This document shows positions 1 to 8,908 of a stretch of DNA of 45,239 nt, piece by piece; position 1 is the stretch's first letter; the number at the start of each line of letters is the position of its first letter. A program made the translations under genes and the position numbers. Origin of the DNA: Bacillus sp. AFS055030 (GTDB lineage: Bacteria > Bacillota > Bacilli > Bacillales > Bacillaceae_G). The stretch is taken from assembly GCF_002574545.1 (NCBI RefSeq), contig NZ_NUGT01000077.1, forward strand, positions 1 through 45,239, given 5' to 3'. The notes beneath the pieces are model-generated. The model was not told where the DNA came from. It ran no database searches and saw only the letters and a list, made by a program, of their open reading frames with translations.

Positions 1-54
1 CTCTATAGGGTACATTTTATAATCGGCTCATTCTTTTTATTTTTTACTAAATAG

Positions 55-100
55 AAAAAAGGCTGCCAAAAAGTCATTGATTCCGACTTTTAGGACAGCC
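55..100 (-). terminator. intrinsic terminator of pckA
   Basis: On the minus strand a hairpin with arms GGCTGTCCTAAAAGTC and GACTTTTTGGCAGCC is followed by a run of T. It lies 20 bases after the pckA stop codon. Confidence 0.85.
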
Positions 101-120
101 CTTACATTTTTCTTTTTAGA

Positions 121-1707
121 TTATTTTAAAGGTCCACCAAGTTCAGCTAATTTAGCATCAAAGCCTTCAAATTTTTTGAAGTTTTCTTTGAATTTGTTTA
201 CTAATTCAAGAGCTTTTTGATCATAAGCTGATTTATCTTCCCATGTTGTTGATGGAACTAATACGCTATCAGGTACACCAGGTACATGAGTAGGAATTGC
301 TAAACCGAAAAACTCATCTTGTGTAGTTTCAATATTGTTTAACTCACCTTCAAGTGCAGCGTGAACCATTGCTCTTGTGTAAGATAAGTTCATACGTTTA
401 CCTACACCGTATTCTCCACCAGTCCAACCAGTGTTTACTAAGAATACATTTACATTATGTTTTTCAATTTTTTCACCAAGCATTTTTGCATATTCTACAG
501 CTGGAAGCGGTAAGAATGGTGATCCGAAACATGTAGAGAATGTTACTTGTGGAGAAGTAACGCCACGCTCAGTACCAGCTAATTTGCTTGTAAATCCGCT
601 TAAGAAATGATACATTGCTTGCTCTTTTGTTAATTTACTGATTGGAGGTAATACTCCAAATGCATCAGCAGTTAAAAAGATAATCGCTTGTGGATGTCCA
701 GCAACACTTGGCTCAATGATATTTTGAATTGCTTGCATTGGGTATGCAGCACGAGTATTTTCTGTTAAAGTTGTATCATCATAGTCAGCTAAACGGCTAT
801 CAGATTTAACAACAACATTTTCTAACACTGTACCAAATTTAATTGCAGAGAAAATTTGTGGCTCTTTTTCAAATGTTAAATTGATACATTTAGCGTAGCA
901 ACCGCCTTCAATATTAAATACACCATTATCTGACCAGCCGTGCTCATCGTCACCGATTAACTTACGGTCTGCATCTGCAGATAATGTTGTTTTACCAGTT
1001 CCTGATAATCCAAAGAATAATGCCACATCACCTTCACTACCAACGTTAGCAGAACAGTGCATTGGTAAAACATTATTTTGTGGTAATAGGAAATTCATAA
1101 TTGAGAAGATCGATTTTTTCATTTCACCAGCATATTCCGTACCACCGATTAAGATTATTTTCTTCTCAAATGATATAATAACAAATGCCTCAGAATTTGT
1201 TCCATCTACCACTGGGTCTGCTTTAAATGTAGGAGCAGAAATAATTGTAAATTCTGATTCATGAGTTTGAAGCTCTTGCTCAGTTGGGCGAATAAATAAT
1301 TGGTGAGCAAATAAGTTGTGCCATGCAAATTCGTTAATTACTTGGATTGGTAAACGATACTCAGTATCAGCGCCAGCAAATCCTTTAAATAAGAATAATT
1401 CGTTACGATCTTTTAAGTAGTTAAGTACTTTGCTATACAATTTTTCAAATACGTCAGCAGAGATTGGTTGGTTTACTGAACCCCAATCGATTAAATTTTC
1501 AACAGATGCCTCTTTAACAATAAATTTATCTTTAGGTGAACGTCCAGTATATTTACCTGTTGAAACGCTAACTGCTCCTGTTGACGTTAAAATGCCTTCT
1601 TGTCTTGTTAAAACTTTTTCAACTAATTCAGAAACGCTTAGTTGGTTATACATTTGATTACTAGTAAGTAATTCGTTTAATTCAAAGTTTACATCAACTG
1701 TCTTCAT
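121..1707 (-). CDS. pckA: phosphoenolpyruvate carboxykinase (ATP)
   Basis: Cytosolic gluconeogenic enzyme that converts oxaloacetate and ATP to phosphoenolpyruvate, CO2 and ADP. The 528-residue product has the usual family length. The kinase P-loop GLSGTGKTT is at about residues 233-241 and the metal/nucleotide segment GDDEHGW at 252-258; EYRLP and YTGRSP match the substrate-binding parts of ATP-type enzymes. The ATG follows an AAAGGATG ribosome site. The gene diverges from metK, an arrangement shared with the B. subtilis region, and ends in a strong terminator. A CcpN-like site overlaps its probable -10, so glycolytic repression is inferred. Confidence 0.98.
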   Translation of the reverse strand: MKTVDVNFELNELLTSNQMYNQLSVSELVEKVLTRQEGILTSTGAVSVSTGKYTGRSPKDKFIVKEASVENLIDWGSVNQPISADVFEKLYSKVLNYLKDRNELFLFKGFAGADTEYRLPIQVINEFAWHNLFAHQLFIRPTEQELQTHESEFTIISAPTFKADPVVDGTNSEAFVIISFEKKIILIGGTEYAGEMKKSIFSIMNFLLPQNNVLPMHCSANVGSEGDVALFFGLSGTGKTTLSADADRKLIGDDEHGWSDNGVFNIEGGCYAKCINLTFEKEPQIFSAIKFGTVLENVVVKSDSRLADYDDTTLTENTRAAYPMQAIQNIIEPSVAGHPQAIIFLTADAFGVLPPISKLTKEQAMYHFLSGFTSKLAGTERGVTSPQVTFSTCFGSPFLPLPAVEYAKMLGEKIEKHNVNVFLVNTGWTGGEYGVGKRMNLSYTRAMVHAALEGELNNIETTQDEFFGLAIPTHVPGVPDSVLVPSTTWEDKSAYDQKALELVNKFKENFKKFEGFDAKLAELGGPLK

Positions 1708-1763
1708 ATACTAATACCATCCTTTAAATATAATTTGTCTGCCATGTAGGTATCTCGATAAAT

Positions 1764-1817
1764 AGTATAACACATTTATTTTAATAGTGTATACTATTAG
1801 TTCGCAAAATGTGTTAT
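1764..1817 (-). promoter_or_regulatory. pckA promoter with paired CcpN-like sites
   Basis: On the minus strand TGTGTTATACT (1774 to 1764) matches the CcpN consensus TRTGHYATAYW, as I remember it, at all positions and contains the likely -10 TATACT. A second, inverted partial match, TGTGTTAT, lies on the plus strand at 1810-1817. Between them is the palindrome AATAGTGTATACTATT. No good -35 is visible. In B. subtilis CcpN represses pckA; regulation here is inferred. Confidence 0.5.
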
Positions 1818-1972
1818 GAATTTGATTAAAAAATTAATTTGAGTAAAATATACTTAATCTAAAGAAGAAATTTAGTAAATTGTAAGATAATAATTAGTAA
1901 TTTCCCTTTAAATAGAAATGAATGTAGAAATTAAATTATTGTAGAATTATGTCTAAGTAAGTATGAAAATTG

Positions 1973-2001
1973 TTGACAAGAAAGTGAAATTTTAATATGA
2001 T
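1973..2001 (+). promoter_or_regulatory. metK promoter
   Basis: TTGACA (1973-1978) and TATGAT (1996-2001) are separated by 17 bases, a near-consensus SigA promoter. The expected start point is near 2008, just before the SAM riboswitch. Confidence 0.8.
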
Positions 2002-2017
2002 ACTTTTCATACGGATA

Positions 2018-2199
2018 CTCTCTTATCCCGAGTAGGTGGAGGGATACAGGCCCTACGAAGCCCAGCAACCTCACTTTTAGTGAAAGGTGCTGAACCTGAT
2101 GCAAGACATTTTTTTATGTCTTGGACGATAAGAGCGAAAGGCAAATAACCAAGAACCCTTTCCTCATGTAATATTTGATAAGAGGAAGGCTTTTTTTTT
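2018..2199 (+). ncRNA. SAM-I (S-box) riboswitch with terminator
   Basis: The core has the canonical S-box sequences (GAGGGATACAGGCCC-like, GCAACC, GGTGC, ACGATAAGAG). P1 pairs CTCTTATC (2020-2027) with GATAAGAG (2127-2134). The terminator pairs 2158-2165 with 2182-2189 and is followed by nine T. The alternative antiterminator pairs GAG and GAAAGG (2132-2141) with CCTTTCCTC (2157-2165). SAM binding would hold P1 together and let the terminator form, shutting off metK. Confidence 0.97.
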
Positions 2200-2343
2200 G
2201 CTCAAAACTTAAATACAGTGGCAATTTCGTAATTTACACTGAGTTATCTTTATCTTAAATGGGAAACATAGGAATAGGAACAAACTTTTTATTCTTATGT
2301 TGAGAAAAAAGAGATCCGTCAATTCAATTTAGGAGGGGACTCA

Positions 2344-3540
2344 ATGTCACAACGTCGTTTATTTACTTCAGAATCAGTTACAGAAGGACATCCAGATAAA
2401 ATCTGTGACCAAATTTCAGATTCTATTCTTGATGCAATTTTAGCAAATGATCCGAATGCTCGTGTAGCAGCGGAAACTTCAGTTACAACAGGTTTAGTAC
2501 TTGTTGCAGGTGAAATTACAACTTCTACTTATGTAGATATCCCAAAAATCGTTCGCGAAACTATCCGTGAAATCGGTTATGACCGTGCAAAATACGGATT
2601 TGATGCAGATACATGTGCAGTTTTAACTTCTATCGATGAGCAATCAGCAGATATCGCTCTAGGTGTAGACCAAGCGTTAGAAGCTCGTGAAGGTAGTATG
2701 ACAGATGAAGAAATTGAAGCAATCGGTGCAGGAGACCAAGGTTTAATGTTCGGTTTTGCTGTAAATGAAACACCTGAATTAATGCCACTTCCAATTTCAT
2801 TATCACACAAAATTGCTCGCCGCTTAACTGAAGTTAGAAAAAATGAAACAGTTTCTTACTTACGTCCAGACGGTAAAACTCAAGTAACAGTTGAGTATGA
2901 TGAAAACAACAAACCAGTTCGTATTGATGCAATTGTTGTATCAACACAACATGGTCCAGAAGCTACTCAAGAACAAATTGAAAATGATATTAAAGAACTT
3001 GTAATTAAACCAGTAGTACCAGCTGAGTTAATTGATGAAAACACAAAATTCTTTATCAACCCAACAGGTCGTTTCGTAATCGGTGGACCTCAAGGGGATG
3101 CTGGTTTAACAGGTCGTAAAATTATTGTTGATACTTACGGTGGATATGCTCGTCACGGTGGTGGCGCATTCTCTGGTAAAGATGCAACTAAAGTTGACCG
3201 TTCTGCTGCTTATGCTGCACGTTACGTTGCGAAAAACATCGTAGCTGCTGGCTTAGCTGATAAAGCTGAAGTTCAATTAGCATATGCAATTGGTGTAGCT
3301 AAACCAGTTTCGATCGCGATTGATACTTTTGGTACAGGTAAAGTTTCAGAAGAAAAATTAGTTGAAGTAATTCGCAACAACTTCGATCTACGTCCAGCAG
3401 GAATTATTAAAATGCTTGACCTACGTCGTCCGATTTACAAACAAACTGCTGCTTATGGTCACTTTGGCCGTACAGATATCGATCTTCCTTGGGAGCGTAC
3501 TGATAAAGCAGAAGTTTTAAAAACTGAAGCAGGTCTATAA
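2344..3540 (+). CDS. metK: S-adenosylmethionine synthetase
   Basis: Makes S-adenosylmethionine from methionine and ATP in the cytosol, normally as a tetramer. The 398-residue product has the family signatures: [14 protein letters not shown] near the N-terminus, [10 protein letters not shown] in the middle (around residue 125) and [19 protein letters not shown] near residue 265. The ATG follows AGGAGGGGA with good spacing. Transcription passes through a SAM riboswitch, so the product should control its own synthesis. A hairpin terminator follows. Its SAM also feeds the speD pathway encoded about 10 kb away. Confidence 0.99.
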   Translation: MSQRRLFTSESVTEGHPDKICDQISDSILDAILANDPNARVAAETSVTTGLVLVAGEITTSTYVDIPKIVRETIREIGYDRAKYGFDADTCAVLTSIDEQSADIALGVDQALEAREGSMTDEEIEAIGAGDQGLMFGFAVNETPELMPLPISLSHKIARRLTEVRKNETVSYLRPDGKTQVTVEYDENNKPVRIDAIVVSTQHGPEATQEQIENDIKELVIKPVVPAELIDENTKFFINPTGRFVIGGPQGDAGLTGRKIIVDTYGGYARHGGGAFSGKDATKVDRSAAYAARYVAKNIVAAGLADKAEVQLAYAIGVAKPVSIAIDTFGTGKVSEEKLVEVIRNNFDLRPAGIIKMLDLRRPIYKQTAAYGHFGRTDIDLPWERTDKAEVLKTEAGL

Positions 3541-3552
3541 TAAAATGATTAA

Positions 3553-3588
3553 GGCTGAATATGGCATTTGCTATATTCAGTCTTTTTT
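3553..3588 (+). terminator. intrinsic terminator of metK
   Basis: GGCTGAATAT and ATATTCAGTC form a 10-bp stem, with one G-T pair, followed by TTTTTT. Confidence 0.9.
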
Positions 3589-3691
3589 GTTTTAGTTAGA
3601 ATCACGCTGTTTTATTCTACATATAGGTATACTTAAAAATCATTTTTCATAGGTTTAAATGACTAAATTAAAGTTAGTAATGGAGGAACCT

Positions 3692-4672
3692 ATGAAAGCG
3701 ATTATATGTACAAAATATGGTCCACCAGAAGTTCTTCAAATAGCAGAAGTTGAAAAACCAAAAATAAAAGATAATGAAGTATTAATTAAAATACACGCAA
3801 CAACTGTAACCGCGGGAGATGTAAAACTTAGAAGTTCCGATTTTCCATTTATGTATTGGCTGCTTTCACGTCTTATGTTTGGTCTTTCTAAGCCAAAAAA
3901 TAAAATACCAGGTTGTGAGCTTGCTGGAGAAATAGTGACTGTTGGCAAAAATGTAAGAAAGTTTAAACCAGGTGATCAAGTTTTTGGTTATAGTGGATTT
4001 ACTTTTGGGGCTAATGCCGAATATATAGCTTTACATGAGGAAAGTGTTCTAGCTAAAAAACCAATAAATATGTCGTTTGAGCAAGCGGCAGCAGTACCGG
4101 TTGGGGCGCTTACTGCATTACACTTCTTAAGAAGAAGTATTATACAAAATGGACAAAAAGTACTTATTTATGGTGCTTCAGGAAGTGTTGGAACATATGC
4201 AATTCAGCTAGCTAAATATTTTGGTACTGAAGTTACCGCATTATGTAGTACATCTAATTTAGAAATGGTAAAGACTTTAGGCGCAAATGAAGTAATTGAT
4301 TATACAAATGAAGATCTTTCTAAAAGTAAGAAGACATATGATATTATTTTTGATACAGTAGGCAAAAGTTCGTTTTCTAATTGTAGAACATTGCTAAACA
4401 AAGATGGCGTCTATTTATTAAGTGCAGTTTGGAAGCTTTCGGTGTATTTTCAAGCATTATGGAGTAATTTGATTAGCCATAAAAAAACGATACTTGGTGT
4501 GGCAAATATGAACAAAGAAGATTTAAACTATATAAAAGCACTTATTGAAGCGGATAAGTTAAAAGCGGTTATTGACCGACAGTACACACTTGATCAAATT
4601 GTTGAGGCCCATCGTTACGTAGAAAAAGGGCATAAGAAGGGGAATGTCGTTATTAACATTCGGGGGAACTGA
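3692..4672 (+). CDS. zinc-free medium-chain NAD(P)-dependent dehydrogenase / quinone oxidoreductase-like
   Basis: Member of the medium-chain dehydrogenase/reductase superfamily, 326 residues. A GroES-like N-terminal domain is followed by a Rossmann domain with GASGSVG at residues 161-167. The cysteine cluster of the structural zinc site is absent, which places it with the quinone oxidoreductase-like branch; the substrate cannot be read. An in-frame upstream ATG at 3659 has no ribosome site, whereas TGGAGGAACCT precedes the ATG at 3692 and the sequence MKAIICTKYGPPEVL is a typical family start. It stands alone between terminators. Confidence 0.85.
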   Translation: MKAIICTKYGPPEVLQIAEVEKPKIKDNEVLIKIHATTVTAGDVKLRSSDFPFMYWLLSRLMFGLSKPKNKIPGCELAGEIVTVGKNVRKFKPGDQVFGYSGFTFGANAEYIALHEESVLAKKPINMSFEQAAAVPVGALTALHFLRRSIIQNGQKVLIYGASGSVGTYAIQLAKYFGTEVTALCSTSNLEMVKTLGANEVIDYTNEDLSKSKKTYDIIFDTVGKSSFSNCRTLLNKDGVYLLSAVWKLSVYFQALWSNLISHKKTILGVANMNKEDLNYIKALIEADKLKAVIDRQYTLDQIVEAHRYVEKGHKKGNVVINIRGN

Positions 4673-4711
4673 GTCAGTTATCGTCTTTGTAAACATCCTG
4701 GGTCATACAAA

Positions 4712-4746
4712 GAAACCCCTCAAAATGACCTTTTGAGGGATTTCTT
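4712..4746. terminator. bidirectional terminator
   Basis: CCCTCAAAA and TTTTGAGGG form the core of a 14-bp hairpin with A and T tracts on both sides. It serves the dehydrogenase (+) and the small gene on the minus strand. Confidence 0.85.
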
Positions 4747-4911
4747 TTATAGATTTTCATTTTGCTGTCTGATTTCTTCTCCAGCTAAAATTATATTGGC
4801 TGTTTCAATTTTACGGTGCTCATCCACGGAATGCCCTGGATCGAGATTATTAAGGTCTGCTTGTATTTTCATTTGCTCTTTTTTAATGAGGGGCTTATTT
4901 TTTTCGCTCAA
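4747..4911 (-). CDS. small hypothetical protein, 54 aa
   Basis: A 54-residue hydrophilic, lysine- and glutamate-rich product with no signal peptide or membrane segment. The start chosen is TTG at 4911, because GGAGGT lies 7 bases before it; the longer in-frame version from 4956 has no such site and would translate the ribosome site itself. It contains NLDPGHSVDEHRKIETANII, which I do not assign to a family. It ends directly against the convergent terminator. Function unknown. Confidence 0.6.
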   Translation of the reverse strand: MSEKNKPLIKKEQMKIQADLNNLDPGHSVDEHRKIETANIILAGEEIRQQNENL

Positions 4912-5013
4912 TTTTATTACCTCCATATTATATAGTAGAAAGTCGATGAAACTCACCTTTTTTTAGTCTTAACGAATTGACTAACTTCATACAACAATTT
5001 AGGAGTTGGATTT

Positions 5014-5988
5014 TTACTTGCTTAATTCATTCACCAATTTTTGAAAGGTGAAATAAGCAGGCTTAGGAGTATAATCGTCCTTCATTATTCCAAATTGATG
5101 AAATAAATCGTCTTTTGAACTATCAGCATCCCTTAAACCAAAAAATTCATAATGAGTAATATTTAGTTCCTGACAAAGTGAATAAACCGTTCGTACAATT
5201 TTCTCAAGCACATTTGATTGTTGCTCATATGATCTTTCAATTTGTATAAAAGGATTTTTCCCGGTTGGCCATCCGTTCTCTGTAATGTGGATTGGTAGAG
5301 TAGAAGGGAAACCATTACGATTTAAAGTTTCTCGAAATTTACGTAGTATATTTTCTACGGAAACAGCAACTTCCTCGATTTTTAATGGTTCCTCAAATAC
5401 ATCCACATAAAAATTATGACCTACATAATCAATTGAACGAATTAATTCGTCCCCACCAATTTTTATTAAATTTTCCCAAAAATGTGGAAGTGTCTTTTCT
5501 CCCTCAGGAACCGAGCCGAATCCAATTTTAATAGGCAAATTGCTTTTTTGGATTTCTTCTTTAGCAGTTAGAACGCCTTGTACTAGAGCTTCTAATACAT
5601 ATGGTTTAGAACCATCCATAAACAATAAGTTAGGCTCATTCGTGATTTGAATTGAATCAAGGAAGGTGCCATACTCTTTAATTACTTTACGAACAAAATT
5701 TAACCAATAATCAAGTGATAAACTTGGATCCATAAGGCAGCCAATTGTTAAATCACCTAATAAACCTGCGTTTTTATATCGATTTAGTGCGTTAAATACT
5801 TTTTCTTCTGTTTCAGGTCCCATATAAACAGCATACATTCTTGGCAAAAGCTGATTTGCATTACCTTTTAGCTCTTTAAGAGCAGAAGATATTTTTTCAT
5901 AATTATCTTCAGGACCTATAGCTAATCCTATAGGTGTACCTGCTACGCTAAGGGGATAGATACCAAAAGTTAATCCAGTTGAATTCAT
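5014..5988 (-). CDS. clan GH-A-like glycoside hydrolase, cytosolic
   Basis: A 324-residue protein with features of a TIM-barrel glycosidase. ITNEP gives a candidate acid/base Glu118 after strand 4, and HITENGWPTG gives a candidate nucleophile Glu237 after strand 7; DYVGHNFY (188-194) and EFFGLRDADS (281-290) also resemble clan-A active-site loops. There is no signal peptide, so it probably acts on an imported or internal glycoside. The exact family is not clear; the WP after the nucleophile recalls GH17. The start is the ATG at 5988, 8 bases after AAAGGAG. It diverges from a MarR regulator, which may control it. Confidence 0.7.
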   Translation of the reverse strand: MNSTGLTFGIYPLSVAGTPIGLAIGPEDNYEKISSALKELKGNANQLLPRMYAVYMGPETEEKVFNALNRYKNAGLLGDLTIGCLMDPSLSLDYWLNFVRKVIKEYGTFLDSIQITNEPNLLFMDGSKPYVLEALVQGVLTAKEEIQKSNLPIKIGFGSVPEGEKTLPHFWENLIKIGGDELIRSIDYVGHNFYVDVFEEPLKIEEVAVSVENILRKFRETLNRNGFPSTLPIHITENGWPTGKNPFIQIERSYEQQSNVLEKIVRTVYSLCQELNITHYEFFGLRDADSSKDDLFHQFGIMKDDYTPKPAYFTFQKLVNELSK

Positions 5989-6010
5989 CAAAAACACTCC
6001 TTTGTTAAAT

Positions 6011-6028
6011 AGTAAATATATGTTTACT
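6011..6028. promoter_or_regulatory. palindromic operator candidate between hydrolase and MarR genes
   Basis: AGTAAATATATGTTTACT is an 18-bp near-perfect palindrome with one mismatched central pair, 23 bases upstream of the hydrolase start. MarR dimers bind such sites. The link to the adjacent regulator is inferred from position. Confidence 0.45.
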
Positions 6029-6146
6029 TATTAAGTTGATTTAACTAATTGATTTATGATATTATCAAATTGTAACGTGTAAATGATAAACTTTTATTTA
6101 CTATATGTCAAATCAGAATTTTTTTCCTAGAAAGGTTCGTAATAAA

Positions 6147-6602
6147 ATGAAAACAAATCCAAATCAAATAGCAGAGAAGTTTATCCAACTACTTCCTCTA
6201 GTTTTTAATAAGTTTAACAAGTCGGGTTCAAAAAATTCTTTAAAGAAAAAGCAGTCCGAGTTAACTCACTTACAAAGTCACATATTAGAAGAGTTGTTTC
6301 AAACAGTAGATGGAATTTCAATCACAGAGCTAGCTCAAAATATAAGCATTTCTAAACAGCAAATGACCCCATTAATTATGAAATTAGAAGAAAAAGAATA
6401 TGTATCTAAAATTCAAGACCCGAATGATAAACGTAGTGTAAAAATTATTCTTACTGAAAAAGGGAAAAAAGTTGTCACAAAACGCTGGGAAGATTTTTAT
6501 CATATTTTCTGTGAACGGATTGGTCAGCTTGATGAGGAAGACTTGCTTGATTTAGACTACTCAATGCACAAAATCATAAAAATCCTTGGGAAATTAGATT
6601 AG
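6147..6602 (+). CDS. MarR-family transcriptional regulator
   Basis: DNA-binding repressor of about 151 residues with the MarR winged helix: a helix-turn-helix around ISITELAQNISISKQQM and a wing at DPNDKRSVKIILTEKG. There is no conserved cysteine suggestive of redox sensing. A start at 6105 would add 14 residues but has no ribosome site; AGAAAGG precedes the ATG at 6147 at a somewhat long 11 bases. Divergent from the glycoside hydrolase gene, with a palindrome between them. The ligand is unknown. Confidence 0.88.
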   Translation: MKTNPNQIAEKFIQLLPLVFNKFNKSGSKNSLKKKQSELTHLQSHILEELFQTVDGISITELAQNISISKQQMTPLIMKLEEKEYVSKIQDPNDKRSVKIILTEKGKKVVTKRWEDFYHIFCERIGQLDEEDLLDLDYSMHKIIKILGKLD

Positions 6603-6639
6603 AGGTTGAGCACTTGTTATTGTTAAATCATGGAAATAC

Positions 6640-6668
6640 TTGAACATTACTTACTAATCATTTATTAT
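6640..6668 (+). promoter_or_regulatory. promoter of the adenine-riboswitch transcript
   Basis: TTGAAC (6640-6645) and TATTAT (6663-6668), 17 bases apart, just upstream of the purine aptamer. Confidence 0.6.
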
Positions 6669-6693
6669 CTTTTTATATAACAACATAAAAAAA

Positions 6694-6805
6694 TGTATAA
6701 CCTCATTGATATGGTATGAGGGTCTCTACCAGGAACCGTAAAATCCTGATTACGAAAAAGAATGTAATTTTATTTACATCCTTCTTCGTAATCAGGATTT
6801 TTTTT
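6694..6805 (+). ncRNA. purine riboswitch, adenine type, pbuE-like ON switch
   Basis: The aptamer has P2 CCTCAT/ATGAGG with loop TGATATGG, J2/3 GTCTCTACC, P3 CAGGA/TCCTG with loop ACCGTAAAA, and a short P1 (6694-6697 with 6751-6754). The specificity base before the 3' P1 strand is T (6750, equivalent to U74), which predicts adenine rather than guanine. A 17-bp terminator pairs 6740-6756 with 6785-6801 and is followed by T. Its 5' arm consists of the P3 and P1 3' strands, so adenine binding should prevent termination and switch the gene on. Confidence 0.93.
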
Positions 6806-6869
6806 ATTTTACTTTCAATAACGAGGTTTCTTTACTACAAAAATTAGAATTGACTTAGGAGGAAAAAGA

Positions 6870-8177
6870 ATGAAAACAGTCTATATAAATGCAACTTTTT
6901 TTACAATGGATCAAGATAATAATATCTTTGAAGAAGGTATGATGATTGTACAAGATCAAACGATTACCTATGTTGGAAATCATTCTGAAGAGCTAATGAA
7001 AAATGCAGATCAAGTAGTTAATCTTCAAGGAAAATGGGTAATGCCAGGATTTGTAAATACACATACTCATATTCTTATGACGCTTTTACGTGGTATTGGC
7101 GATGACATGCTGCTGAAGCCTTGGTTAGAAACTAAAATATGGCCAATCGAAAGACAATATACAACAGAAATTGCTTCAGTAAGTGCACAACTAGGTATTT
7201 TAGAAATGGTTAAGTCAGGAACGACAACATTTTCAGATATGTTTAACCCGAATGGACTCGATCCAAATGTTGTCATGGAGACGATTGGTGAAACTGGAAT
7301 TAGAGGAGCATTTTCATATTCAATATTTAGCTTTGGAACGGAAGAAGAACAAAGATTGAATCTGAAAGGTGCTGAGCAATTTTCAAAAGACTATAAACTG
7401 TTTGCTGACGGCCGTTTAACAACGATGGTTGCACCTCATAGTCCTTACGCTTGTACACCAAAAGCACTAATCGAAAGTTCACGTATTGCAAAAGAAAATG
7501 ATTTAATGATGCATATACATGTATCTGAAACAGACTATGAAATTCAAGATATAAAAGCTCGTTATTCAAACCGTCCTGTAGAACATCTTTGCAAATTAGG
7601 AGTATTTGATCAGCCGACAGTAATGGCTCACGGTGTAGTTCTAAATGATGAAGAAAGAGCGATCCTAAAAGAATATGATGTACGAGTTGCTCATAATCCA
7701 ATAAGTAATTTGAAGTTAGGTTCTGGAGTTGCTGATGTGGTTAGTTTATTAGACGCAGGAGTAAAAGTAGGGATCGCAACGGATAGCACAGCATCTAATA
7801 ACAATCTTGACATGTTTGAAGAAGTAAGAATAGCAGCATTGCTACAAAAGGGAATGTATAAAGATGCTACAAAATTCTCAGCGCAAACTGCATTAACTTT
7901 AGCTACACGAGGTGGCGCAGAAGCAATAGGAATGGGGCATACTGGCTCACTAGAAGCCAATAAAAAGGCAGACTTTATTACAATTTATCCATTTGATAAA
8001 GAGCATTTACAACCATTAAGTAATGCTTATTCACACTTACTATACGCTGCACGTGGAAGCGATGTATGTGATGTTTATATTGATGGGAAACAAATCGTAA
8101 AAGACCGCATTAGTCTAACAATTGACGAAGAAAAAGTAATCGCAGAAGTAAATCGATTACAAAGTAGATTTGCTTAA
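6870..8177 (+). CDS. mtaD: MtaD/SsnA-type amidohydrolase: 5'-methylthioadenosine/S-adenosylhomocysteine deaminase
   Basis: Zinc amidohydrolase of 435 residues that would deaminate adenine-containing nucleosides. Visible ligands and catalytic residues are the metal pair His65 and His67 in NTHTH, His217 and Glu220 in HIHVSE, His254 in MAHGVV and Asp305 in ATDSTASNNNLDMFEE, the pattern of characterised MTA/SAH deaminases. The start is preceded by AGGAGG. Expression is predicted to rise with adenine through the riboswitch just upstream. A related specificity, such as adenosine, cannot be excluded. The gene is followed by a hairpin terminator. Confidence 0.88.
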   Translation: MKTVYINATFFTMDQDNNIFEEGMMIVQDQTITYVGNHSEELMKNADQVVNLQGKWVMPGFVNTHTHILMTLLRGIGDDMLLKPWLETKIWPIERQYTTEIASVSAQLGILEMVKSGTTTFSDMFNPNGLDPNVVMETIGETGIRGAFSYSIFSFGTEEEQRLNLKGAEQFSKDYKLFADGRLTTMVAPHSPYACTPKALIESSRIAKENDLMMHIHVSETDYEIQDIKARYSNRPVEHLCKLGVFDQPTVMAHGVVLNDEERAILKEYDVRVAHNPISNLKLGSGVADVVSLLDAGVKVGIATDSTASNNNLDMFEEVRIAALLQKGMYKDATKFSAQTALTLATRGGAEAIGMGHTGSLEANKKADFITIYPFDKEHLQPLSNAYSHLLYAARGSDVCDVYIDGKQIVKDRISLTIDEEKVIAEVNRLQSRFA

Positions 8178-8192
8178 GAAACAGGAACAAAG

Positions 8193-8222
8193 AAGAGCAG
8201 GAAAGGATTGGCCTGCTCTTTC
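8193..8222. terminator. convergent terminator, mtaD and DinB genes
   Basis: AAGAGCAGG and CCTGCTCTT form a perfect 9-bp stem between two converging genes. Confidence 0.8.
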
Positions 8223-8226
8223 TAAT

Positions 8227-8742
8227 TTAGAAGTATCGTTCATTAATGATTTTTAAGTGATGTAATTCATGGCCTGCGATAATATAAGCAATAGCACGAG
8301 GTGTCGTTGGGTGATTTAGGACAATTCCTTCATTTACTAATGTGTCAATTGATAAATTTTCAAGCATTGATAAAGTTGCTTGTCGAACTGTTTGAAATTC
8401 ATTTATAAGTTGCTCTAGCTCAAGTCGGTTAAAATTTGCATAATCATTATAGGCATTCTCATCAAATGATGGTAAAGGAGTTTGATCTCCTCTTGCAATT
8501 GCCAATAGACGATAGCACATTATTCTCTCAGTATCTACTAAATGGCCAAGTACTTCCTTAATACTCCATTTTCCTTTTGCATATCGGTAGTCAGATTTTT
8601 CTTTCGGGATGGCTTTAAAAAAACTGATTGATTCCTCTAATTGCCTCCTCAAAATAGTTTGTAAGTCACCTTCAGGAACTAGTTCAATATAACCTCTAAA
8701 GTGTGGGTTATATTCGTTTGAATAGGGTCTTGCCATCATCAT
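8227..8742 (-). CDS. DinB-family protein, putative metal-dependent enzyme
   Basis: A 171-residue four-helix-bundle protein of the DinB/YfiT superfamily. Three histidines are in the usual places for a metal site: His67 in LGHLVD, and His158 and His161/162 in AGHELHHL near the C-terminus. Members include bacillithiol- and mycothiol-dependent transferases; the actual reaction is not readable from sequence. GAGGTG precedes three consecutive ATG codons, so the exact start could be up to two codons later. The neighbouring fosB also belongs to a thiol-dependent family, which makes a bacillithiol link tempting but unproven. Confidence 0.85.
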   Translation of the reverse strand: MMMARPYSNEYNPHFRGYIELVPEGDLQTILRRQLEESISFFKAIPKEKSDYRYAKGKWSIKEVLGHLVDTERIMCYRLLAIARGDQTPLPSFDENAYNDYANFNRLELEQLINEFQTVRQATLSMLENLSIDTLVNEGIVLNHPTTPRAIAYIIAGHELHHLKIINERYF

Positions 8743-8908
8743 TAATCACCTCAAAGTTTTTTTAAAGATTAAAAAAGCATAGTACAATAAGAAAATTATA
8801 TATTATGGTAAAATTAAGTAAATAGAAGTTTGAAAAATAAAAATATTATGGATGATCCGATGTGGATGATTTAGTAAAATTGATTAGCTATGAAATGAGG
8901 GAGTAATA

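Noticed and set aside
8831-8861. Possible SigW promoter before fosB (TGAAAA ... CGAT)
   Set aside because: The spacing is 21 bases instead of about 16, and the -35 lacks the AAC core.
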